Part shown: piece by piece, positions 54,801-64,000 of the stretch
Numbering within the stretch: position 1 is the first letter of the stretch
How the letters are laid out: each line of letters starts with the position of its first letter
NCBI RefSeq assembly: GCF_947623445.1
Contig: NC_135247.1
Location: 250,501-314,500, forward strand
Length of the DNA: 64,000 nucleotides
Direction: 5' to 3'
Source: Clavelina lepadiformis
Lineage: Eukaryota > Chordata > Ascidiacea > Aplousobranchia > Clavelinidae
Notes under the pieces: generated by a model
Databases searched by the model: none
Told to the model about the DNA's origin: nothing
The model's input: the letters and a program-made list of their open reading frames with translations, nothing else
Position numbers and translations under genes: made by a program

Positions 54801-56946
54801 CTTAACAGCAATAGCAGGTTGTTTGCTCCGGCTGCTGCACTCTCAGTACATTTAAGTTAATTGAGAAGAGCGCAGAGATATTTGCTCCTCGATATTTTAT
54901 CGCAGCTCGCAAGCATCTTCCACTTCCTGATGATCTGAAGAGCTTTGACAAATCGCTTCTGTACTCGGGAGAGAAAGGGATCTTGACTTCCATCCTTGAT
55001 CGGCTGAAGATAGAGCCGGCAACATCACTGGTTCGGTTCTGGATCACTCGGGCGTTGGAGGCGTTCCTGCGCGGCACACCTTGCTTGCTGAGTCAGGCGT
55101 TCCTCATCGAGAGGAAGATGATCGAGGTGGGAGTTTTACTTCACTTACATTTCGACGATTCTGTTTTCTTAAAACTTGAACATATTCCAGGATTCTGTGG
55201 AGCTGCTCATTGCTCACAAGCCCAAGCATGAGATGATTGTCCAGGGAGTGTTTGATTTTTTATCGACAATAATGAAGTTCAACTTGGAGGGTTTTCAACG
55301 ATTTGAAAGTGTTCTCGACTGCAGTGCAAAGGTTGTTCACTTTGTTTGTGTCACAAACATAAAAACTTCTTTGTCTCTATTTTCAAGTTGGTTTATTTTT
55401 TCAGGTCATTTTTCTTCTAGACCAAGTTGAAAGCCATCTAGTTGATTCGAACATGTTCATCCGGTGCATTGTGCTCACAAGCCACTACTTGGCCAAGAAT
55501 AAAGCAAGTTGTCCAGGTAGTGAGAAACAATCTTTCGTGTAAAAACAAGTTAAACTTCATCCTTTTCAACCTCATCAAGCAGACTAAAGTCCTTGCAATT
55601 ATCTTTGAATGATTGATTTGTGCACAGACGCTCAAGCTGGTTGGGAAAGTCGGTTGCTGAAACATTTTTCGCAACGAACTCAATTAACGAAAGTTGCTGC
55701 AGAACTGATAAAGCTTCTCACTGTGCCAACGTTGTCGCAAGTGCGTTTGCTGAAGTCTGTTGTTTAGCTGAGATGTTTCTCGGAGGTTTTGAAACCTCTT
55801 TGATAATATTGATATTTTTGCCCCATTAAGATGAAGCAATGTTGCATTAATTCGTTTTCTAAATAATCAAAAAAAAAAAGCAGATTTTAACGTCGATTTT
55901 TGTTTTAACCGAAGCATTGGTTCTTGTTGATTTGATACAGCTCCATGCATTGAACCCAATTTCATAGCATAGTTGTCAAAACTTCATATTTTTCATGTTT
56001 TAGGAAAATGTAAGTTGCTTGAACACCTGCCTCCTCATCCTCATATTTGCTCATCAAGATCAAGAAATTCACGAGTAAGATGACGTTGTGCATTTCTTAG
56101 AATCATCATCATTTTTGGAAGATTTGCTCCAAGTATTCTTCTTATTCTTTTTAAATAAATGAAGTTGAGCTGATCGATTTCTCTTCAGATATCTTGCCGC
56201 CTTGTCTGAGATGGTCGATGGTGAATTTCTTTTGACCAATCTTAGGAGCTTGCTCAAATTTTGGAGAGGTCATTACACTTTATACAACAAGGACATGGAC
56301 AGGAGCAACCTTGAGACTGTAGGTTCAACCGAGGGTCAAATATTATAAGTATTTGTCTCAGTCTTGAAAGATCTCTTCCACGCTGACGTGTCGTCGTTGT
56401 TTATCACATGTGAATAATTATGGCGTTGTATTTGCGCGGAAAGTGATTCATCAATCAAGCGCGGTTGATGGATTGCATCAATGATTACTGCGTCATAGCA
56501 CTTGTGTCGTCATCAACTATGACGACACAATTAGCACGCATCGGTTATCTGTGTATCTCCTGTGCTACCTCCACCAGCCAGATTAGAACGGCCGTTGATA
56601 GTCGGCGAAGAAGCTTTCAATAATCGCGATAAATATTTCAGCTTTTCCACCCAAGTTTGAAGCAAACCGCCGTGTTCACTTCGTAACTTCGCTCGTATCC
56701 CGGAACAAAGGCGTAGTTGTCGTCATGTGAATGTCTGTCTAACTCTAACCCGCACTCTATGTCGAACCTATGTTAACACCTCTATTCATGACGTCACAGA
56801 GCACTGGTGTGAAGTTCGAGGAATGGATCGAAGTGGTGGAGGAATTGTTAAACAACGACAACCAATCAAATTGCGCGATCGGACATTACTTGATGAAAAT
56901 AGCTCACACAAAGTCGATGTCACAATCTCTGAGGATGATCACGTGA
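51875..56946 (+). CDS. TRPC4AP: TRPC4-associated protein (TRUSS), 5' end unresolved
   Basis: This armadillo-like helical scaffold binds TRPC channels and TNF receptor 1. In vertebrates it is a DDB1-CUL4 ubiquitin-ligase substrate receptor. Exons: 51875-52009, 52351-52458, 52648-52800, 53445-53620, 53688-53854, 53975-54139, 54262-54377, 54513-54638, 54703-54817, about 54850-55126, 55191-55331, 55405-55516, 55628-55740, 56004-56074, 56189-56318, 56800-56946. Matches to the vertebrate family run throughout: LIDTLCDFGLIEGLLDIMV, TSLVRFWITRALEAFLRGT, MKFNLEGFQRF, LVDSNMFIRCIVLTS, ENVSCLNTCLLILIFA and LRSLLKFWRGHY. The last exon has the family's VEELLNNDNQS region. All joins are in phase except 54817 to about 54850, where no GT/AG pair restores the frame. 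That is either an indel or an unusual splice. A young hAT MITE sits in the intron after 52800. A likely AATAAA lies near 57180. Confidence 0.95.
53034..53362. mobile_element. hAT-type MITE with perfect 8-bp target duplication, inside a TRPC4AP intron
   Basis: The left end CAGGGGTCGGCAACC and the right end GGTTGCCGACCCCTG are perfect inverted repeats of a widespread hAT consensus. ACTTAGAC flanks both sides (53026-53033 and 53363-53370). The body is 329 bp, AT-rich and non-coding, with subterminal GAGCCGC repeats at the right end. Intact ends and duplication suggest recent insertion. It lies between exons ending at 52800 and starting at 53445, so it should not disrupt splicing. Confidence 0.93.
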
Positions 56947-59065
56947 TCGTTTAACGCCCATCTCAAAACGAAAACATTGCTTTGTGACGACACACCACGT
57001 AACAACTGATGGGCGCCAGGTGATTTTGATCATGAAATTCGAACATCGTCGATTGAAGAGATTTTCATTGAACACTGAAGTTGGTCAGTTTCTATTTTGT
57101 CGTTGCTTGTTTTGTTTTCAGTGTTGTATTGTTCCTTGCACTGTGACCCCCATTAATTTCACCACTTGCGCCTTCTGTTCAATAAATTCGTTTGAAGCTA
57201 TATGACGTCATCGTCATTTATTTGTGCTAGTGAGTGCGCAAGTCATGTGATCTGTAGGCTGAGGAAGGAAATGCTTCAACCGGTAGTAGCTGGTCACCAC
57301 TGCTCCTGCCTACTTGAGCAGCGAGTTTCTCAATCATTGGTAGGACTGGAAAAGCTTGGTACCGGAACTTTCCATTTCTAAGATGACGTCACGAAAGTTT
57401 TCTGACTGTTCTAGTCTAGTGGCCGTGCTAGTTGTTACCAGCAAATATTAACGTTATTTCTCTTGAGCACGTTTTAAGCCTTTTCGGCTTTGTCAATTTT
57501 CCTGTTTGTTGGCGCGTGTTAGAAACAACTGGCTTCATTTTTCGTCCCCACCGCGCTTTTGACGAAAAATAAAATGATTGATGATTGATTGATTGATTCT
57601 TCCGCGTTTGACCTGTCACCTATATTCGTTTGTTATCGCGTAAAAACTCGCAGATATTTAGCCACATTGTTTAGTTATTACACGGGCATAAATTATTGGT
57701 ATGACTGCTACCACCGTGGATTTATTCGCGTGGACAACTTCCCACATAAACGTCACATCAGTCAAGAAAATGATGAAGTGCAAGGAACAATTCAATTGTG
57801 ACCAACACAAGAATCAAAGGAGATAGATGCCTTGAGGCACACACAATAGCGCTTGTCGCTAGGCAACCTTACGATAAACCAACAAGTCTATGCCTTTCAA
57901 TAGCTGGGCGCAGTCTGATGAAAGGGAAGTCGGTTTCTGCCGTGATCAATATTTTAAACTCTTGGTTCTGTGGGACTTTCAATTATTTATGATCTCTTTG
58001 AACCGTGAGCAAATAAATACAATTTATGCAACAGCGCGTGCAAATCATTGCCTCATCGTCACCTTCTTTTTCCTTTTGCATGGTCACAGCAGCTTCTTAC
58101 TGGATTCTGTCGTTGGGTCGTGTTATTACAGCAAGTGTTTTACCAACAAAGTTAATATACAAATAGTATAATGTCAGATAGGACGGTAAAATTCAAAGTC
58201 GTTGGTAATTATGACAATTTGGCATAAACCCATAACAATATAGTTGTAAGAGTTGTGAAAGGAAAAGCGTAACGCAGGAGATGACACAATGGTCGGCCGG
58301 AAGAGAGGTCATAATGAGCTGATAAATATTCATAAGTTGACTGTACTACATTTTGTTTGTAGAAGTTTTATTGTACGTGAGTTCTAAAAATAATTTTTCT
58401 ATAACAATTAATCTTGTATCAAGGTCTTCAGGTAACATTTGTATAAAGAAGTGCATTTGCCCACTAACCACGGATATTTCGCTTTGGCCTATAGCGTAGT
58501 AAATTATGTTTGTTGTGGAAGTTCTGTGAAAATGATAAGATCAGCATAATCTCACTTTCAATGCAACCATGCACAGTATGTGGCCAGTGCAGTGATGTTA
58601 AGATCCAACTTAAATCAACTGAAAAGAGAGTTAGAAGCATGTAATAGAGCAGAGAGTTTCAATGAGAAGTATTCTTAATAAGGCAGGTCTAGTATACAAT
58701 TGCACAACCACAGGATGCCTTTGTATGTTAGACTTCAGCCACTCAAACTGTGATTCGGTCATCCGATTGTGCAATTGTATACTTCAATTACAATATACAA
58801 TTCTTGTATACTGGACTCCCCAATCTGGCTTCTTAGGTTATGGTTATGTGAGCTTATTTGTTATTTCTCTATCACTTTTAAAGACTTATTCTTATCCAGG
58901 ATTACTTCATAAAAATGTGGGAATTAATCGCAATGGGCAGAACCAAACATTTAGGAATGATCGTTGTTTGAAAACATCATAGATATGTTTTATTAACTTG
59001 TACTTTCAAACTGACAGAGAAGTCGTTACTTGTTATTTTATAAGTGATAAAATTATAACTGAAAT
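56947..59065. other. Intergenic region between TRPC4AP and stomatin
   Basis: The left end is the TRPC4AP 3' UTR, with an AATAAA near 57180. A short (ATTG)n run lies near 57580. A small inverted-repeat element occupies 58691-58783. The right end should hold the stomatin promoter and 5' UTR. No further gene was recognised. Confidence 0.55.
58691..58783. repeat. Small inverted-repeat element
   Basis: AGTATACAATTGCACAA at 58691-58707 and TTGTGCAATTGTATACT at 58767-58783 are a perfect 17-bp inverted repeat. A second, shorter palindromic segment (TATACAATTCTTGTATA) follows at 58794-58810. It resembles a very short MITE or foldback, but no target duplication could be defined. Confidence 0.6.
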
Positions 59066-61784
59066 ATGAAAAGCCAGCAAGATAGCGGCAGCAACAAAGT
59101 TCACCCACAAAGGAATGGTCAAGAGAACCAGTACAATGCCATGATTGACACTTGTGAGTCTCATTAAATGTGCTCCTGATCTATTGGTGACATTTCCTTG
59201 TGTGATGCTTGGAACAAAATGTGTATTAATAAATCTTATAACAATAAATCGCTGAAGCTTACAGTCGCGTGAAACAACCAATGTTTTGTGGCTAAAGATA
59301 ATAATAATTGAACATGTTTTTGCTGCTTAGCTGGAGAAGGCACTGAGTATGGCTGTTGTGGATGGGCTCTTCTTATTCTTTCTTTGATCATCATAGTCCT
59401 AACCTTCCCTGTTGCTATTTGCATGTGTGTGAAAGTAAGTCACCGACTATTTAATATAAACAGTGATATAAATATTTTTTCTGTCATTATGCTTTTGCTT
59501 AGTTGGTGGATGGTTTATGCTTTGTCCAAGTTGTCATTTTCACTCTGTTCCAGGTTGTGCAGGAATATGAGCGAGCTGTCATCTTCAGACTTGGTCGTCT
59601 TGCCAAAGGTGGCGCCAAGGGACCTGGTGAGTGTCAATCATTCTCATAGCGATGAGAAAATATACGTCAAGTAATTATTGAATATGAGGTGATCTCACTT
59701 CTTGAATCTTCAGGTATTTTCTTCGTCATCCCGTGCACTGATGAATATAGAAAAGTCGACCTCAGAACCGTGTCATTTGATGTTCCCCCACAAGAGGTGA
59801 ACAAAAACTTCTAAATTATCTGAAAATGTCATCAATAAACCTCCTGTTCATACAAGTCCATGCTTGCACAGATTCTCACCAAGGACAGTGTGACAATAGC
59901 TGTGGACGCAGTGGTGTATTATCGTGTGCAAGACGCCACCATGAGCATCGCAAATGTCGAAAATGCTGATGGAGCAACTCGCTTGCTGGCTCAGACCACT
60001 CTTCGTAACATGCTCGGAACAAAGAGTCTCTCCGAGGTTTTGACGGATCGTGAGCACATCAGCTCTGGCATGCAGGTAAGCAAGAATTGATTGATAGTTT
60101 GTGCTGTGTGTTGGATATATTTTCTGTCATCTAAACACAAAAACGTCAAAGTTGCCAAACAGCCCTTGCACAGAACAAATCAATATCAAATGCTTCTTCT
60201 AAACCAGCGGTGCATGTTGCATAATTTATGATGTGCCAGAAATCATTAAACACAATGCACAGGGTGTAGCAATGCTTGCATGTGACAACTTGGATTGGGG
60301 AACAAACACGTAAATTTAGCAGCATTTTTAGCGAACCAATCATATTAACAAGGACATTATAAATGGAGATGCCTGGTATACCAATGAGCTTGGTTATTAA
60401 GTGGCACAAACTTCAACTTAGTTAAGGTTTGTTGCTGCTTGGTCCTTAACTTCTCTATTTTATTTAGTCCACTTTGGATGAAGCGACAGATCCATGGGGA
60501 ATTAAAGTTGAAAGAGTTGAAATGTAAGTACTTGCATTATACTGAGAAATGTGTTCAATAGATTTTATAAGTCAATAAACAGATTTCATAAAACCTGGAA
60601 ACAGAAATAAAGCAACCCCCCATGTTTTTACAAAAAAAACCTGTTATATGGCAAATGTGAAAGCTTCTTAAAGCCCTATAAAACATATTTATAAATATGT
60701 TTAAGCATATGCAAGTTGATTTAGATTGTAATGCTAATATTGGTTATGCTCAATGGATGTTGATTTGTTTTTTAACTTAACGAAATGTTGTTATTATTTA
60801 TCTGTATATATCATAGGTAGCTGTTAATGTTGAACGACAAATCATCATAATCATTTAAATTGCATTATTATTTCCATCATTATATGATGTCTTTAAAGCG
60901 CTATAAGAAAAGTGTTTTCCCACGTTTTGGTGACGCAAGGAACTTTCGATTTAATAAAACAAATGTTTCCCACCTTGCATATCATGGAGGGGCAGATCAA
61001 GTATTTGGAAACTGTTAATTTCAAGATTTTGTGTTTGTCACAGAATAGGGCAGGTTCGCAAAATTTAAAAAAGCTGTTATTTTCTAGTTTTTGATTTTGC
61101 AAAGTTAGTGTATAAACTATGTCAGCTCATGATGCCAACTTGTGTTCTTTTACATTTCATGTTTTTATAAAATGTTGCAAGTCATGAAGAAATGTTGAAT
61201 TAAAAAAGTAGTAAAACCCATCTTGGGCATGTAAGTGGGCACATACCTGGGTAAATACTGACAACAACCTTGTGCGTAAAGCTGCTGCTGCTACAAAATA
61301 TATACAAGCGCTGACAATTTGAAATATATTGGTATATATACTGTAACAGGAAATTGCATTATGTTTATGTCACTTCCTGAGTTCTTGCCATATCTGAGCT
61401 ATTTCCATTTTGTTAACAGCAAGGACGTGAGGCTTCCAGTCCAACTGCAACGAGCTATGGCTGCTGAGGCTGAAGCTGCCCGGGACGCCCGAGCCAAGGT
61501 CTGTTGCTGACGAACAAATAACTTGTTTTCATGTCGAATATCATTTTGTAAGATGTCGCTGAAGGCAAGTTCCAACCTTCCCCTTCATGTTGCAGGTGAT
61601 TGCGGCCGAGGGCGAGATGAACGCTTCGAGGAAGTTGAAGGAGGCTGCTGATGTGATGAGCGAGTCTCCCAACTCGATGCAGCTCCGATATCTTCAAACT
61701 CTCACCTCGATCAGCTCCGAGAAGAACTCAACCATCATCTTCCCGCTCCCCATCGACATGATCAGCAACATGCTCAAGAAGTAG
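59066..61784 (+). CDS. STOM: Stomatin
   Basis: Stomatin is an integral membrane scaffold of the SPFH/prohibitin family that oligomerises on the cytoplasmic face of cholesterol-rich membranes and modulates ion channels. Eight exons in phase (59066-59153, 59331-59434, 59554-59626, 59714-59796, 59872-60075, 60468-60523, 61420-61498, 61596-61784) give 291 aa, against 288 in human. The order is a hydrophilic N terminus, a palmitoylation-type motif EYGCCGW, and a hydrophobic hairpin with the conserved bend proline (LTFPVA, about residue 50). The SPFH domain follows: YERAVIFRLGRL, GAKGPG, PCTDEYRKVDLRTVSFDVPP, LTKDSVTIAVDAVVYYRVQ, LLAQTTLRNMLGTKSLSEVL, WGIKVERVEIKDVRLPVQLQ. Next come the coiled-coil AMAAEAEAARDARAKVIAAE and the C-terminal oligomerisation segment STIIFPLPIDM. 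The ATG at 59066 was chosen because its exon ends at a GTGAGT that restores frame exactly. Confidence 0.97.
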
Positions 61785-63529
61785 ATCGCTTAATACCTGA
61801 CTTTCGCTGGAGTATAAGCGGTTTGTTCCGTCCCAAACCTTGAAGCTTCTTTATATTTTAGTTTTTGAAATTATTATTGAAAAAAGTTATAAATGGTGAA
61901 AGCAGTGTTTCAAACTCAGTGGCTATATTGTATATTCTAGTTTTACATATTTTACTCTATGCTTGGTACAGTATTAACACACATGACTTGTAGCTAACTT
62001 AATTGTAAGTTTGCTCTTACTTTTATAACAACTATCCTGTTATTGCGCACTTGTTTACTTGTCAATACCGTGACAAACTTTATTGCACTAACTTCTTATT
62101 TTGTGGTTGATGTGACTGCAAGATGTTTATAAAAAAATTCAAGTAAATTGTCTGTTTCATTTTGAAATGTCGCCTCTTCCTATTATATTTGAAAATAAAC
62201 AGTTTGGGTGAATCTCGCTTCGTGGTGAGCGGAGCTTTTGCGAATACCCAGGTCATTATTATAACAGGTGTGAAAGCCAAACCTGGCTGCTCTTATGAGG
62301 CACTTAGACCAGGAAAATCCTGAAGTCCGATGAACCAAAATTTGTAACGATCGCTGGTAGCAGCTTCGTCACGGGATCCTCGAATTGCTTTTCAGCCATT
62401 TTGACGTCAGCTGTTGCCCAGGTAATGCAGACAATAGATCTGTTGATGGATTATTATCTCCCAGCAACGTTGCAAACAAAAAAAACTTCTAACAATGCTT
62501 CGGTTCATCGATCCCCTGTGACGCGTTTAGACAAGTTCAGTCCACTGGCGTTGAAAAGAGCAATGACGGAGCATTATCCGAGTGTTTGGATACGAACAGG
62601 CAGGGCCTCATATTTGTCCTGTTAAGCCCAGTCATGTGCTAAACAAACTTTTCCTTATACATTGCGTTATAAGAAATACCTTTAACCCGTATCATCCCGT
62701 CGGCTTCTCAACAACGCAGCAAAGAGTAGGAATTTCGCAATAACAAGCCAGGCAGTTAGGGATTTACGGCGAGGACGATTATTCGGGTTCGTGCGAACCC
62801 ATAACGACCATCATAGCGGTTGCTCCGAATCTATTCGTATCAGCATCAAGCGATAAAGTTTCATCAAAATCTTGTTTGTGACGTGTAGTAATTGCCAAAA
62901 ATTGTTGACCAAAGGGCGATTTGAAAAGGAACATGCTCATTTGCAGCTCTACTCGCGGGACTTGACCGCGAGTCACACCTCATTATTACGACATAATCAA
63001 CATATGCCGAAGTCAATAGATTATGTGTGAAACCAAAAATATTACAGCCAAGGTCATTACATCTTTGACCTTGAATAACCAAAAGAAATTGCAAAACTCA
63101 TCTGATAGGAGCAGCTAGGTACAAGATATAGGCTATGTAATGAAATGGTTGTTTATAGTTCCTTATCCTGTAAGGGCGACCACTTCAATTACAATGTTTG
63201 TCTGTTGAATAGTTTAATGTCCTCGATATAAATGAGCCTCAAGGTCGTTGTTTCGCTTTTCTTAATCTTAGAATTAATTGTACACCTTGACAACTGTATA
63301 TTCTGATTATATTGAAGCTTCTTTGAACGAATACATCAAGATAAAACATTGTGACAGCAACAGCATAAAGACATGTTGCGGCGTTGAACGTCATAGCAAG
63401 AAGATACTGATAAGTGATAAGTAGGGCAACCAAAAGTCAATATGGTCAATTTTTTTTTACCTGCTCAGAATGCTATGAAACAAGCACAAAACAAATTTCA
63501 GCTTTGTACGACGTGTGGTATAGAAGTTA
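61785..63529. other. Region downstream of stomatin
   Basis: The left part is the stomatin 3' UTR. Short frames at 62401-62625 and 62779-63094 lack domains and overlap on opposite strands. No gene or element was recognised. Confidence 0.55.
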
Positions 63530-64000
63530 TTAGGTCAGATAAAGTCAAAATGTTACGTTAGGTCAAAATACGGTCAAATTGTTTCGTTAGGTCTTTTTTT
63601 TAGGTCAAAATCTATTAAACTTGTAATTTTGTAACCATTTTGTAATATTATTCTTCCGTTTTTCTCTTTTCTTGTACCGCAAACAATTCCAGTCCCGCAA
63701 ATTTTACTTAGAACCAAAGACACAAAGAGAGGGAAGGCTTTTCAGCGCGTTTGGTGACGTCACGATGTGACAGCATTGCATTTGAAACTGCAAGTTGTCA
63801 ATCTTAATACGCAGAAACGAAAAAAAGTCAACACTAGAAAAGTATTTTGTCATTTTTAAATGCAGCTTTAGATTAGAAAGTTGCTGTAGACAGTGTAGAG
63901 ACTATCAGTATAGCGTTTTTCAAAATGAGGTCAAAATTTAAACGTTTTAGGTCAAAATAAGGTCAAAATGTAAACTTTTTAGGTCAAAATAAGGTCAAAA
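63530..64000 (+). repeat. AGGTCAAAA tandem repeat, continuing past the window edge
   Basis: Near the right edge a unit of about 32 bp, beginning AGGTCAAAATAAGGTCAAAA and ending TGTAAACTTTTT, repeats back to back (about 63923-64000). A more diverged cluster of the same unit lies at about 63530-63612, and unrelated sequence separates the two. The unit contains the nuclear-receptor half-site AGGTCA. It is probably a minisatellite or part of a larger repeat. Confidence 0.75.

Noticed and set aside
57575-57600. ATTG tandem run
   Set aside because: A very short simple repeat of no evident significance.

Overview
The window looks like invertebrate chordate DNA, most likely an ascidian tunicate. It is moderately AT-rich with no CpG depletion, genes are split into many small exons with introns of about 50 bp to 1.7 kb, and the proteins are animal families that are clearly recognisable but diverged. 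The species call is an inference. Exon chains were built by hand: the exon ends fall on GT/AG sites and the reading phase stays consistent through every join unless noted.

Layout. 1-5487: no gene seen. 5488-9060 (minus): an NR4A-type orphan nuclear receptor in 7 coding exons. 9061-22762: 13.7 kb upstream of that receptor with no convincing gene, but with CRE/TATA promoter-like clusters on both strands. 22763-30612 (minus): a large class A GPCR with signal peptide, about 19 LDL-receptor class A (LDLa) modules and a seven-helix domain, in 23 coding exons. 31.8-41.6 kb: transposon-rich, with hAT-type MITEs, a CACTA-like DNA transposon that has lost its transposase core, and a foldback element. 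This stretch also holds a tRNA-Ser(GCT)/tRNA-Ala(TGC) pair with a 2-nt spacer and an intronless STI1-domain gene. 41.6-48.0 kb: a tandem duplication carrying two PLAC8/cornifelin-like genes. 51875-56946 (plus): TRPC4AP (TRUSS), with the 5' end not resolved. 59066-61784 (plus): a complete stomatin gene. 63.5-64 kb: an AGGTCA-containing tandem repeat that runs off the right edge.

How the genes relate. There is no operon-like organisation. NR4A and the GPCR are signal-responsive or receptor genes; the STI1 protein, TRPC4AP and stomatin look housekeeping. This split follows a striking compositional feature. The palindrome TGACGTCA (CRE/ATF site) is hugely over-represented in 1-32 kb, 41.4-49 kb and 56.8-57.4 kb, even inside exons, and I saw none in 32-41 kb, 49-56.7 kb or 58-62 kb. 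All the mobile elements I could define lie outside the first CRE-rich block. The best candidates for something undescribed are this two-compartment word bias, the LDLa-only GPCR with no leucine-rich repeats, the paired palindromes above a TATA box near 18.65 kb, and the dicistronic tRNA.
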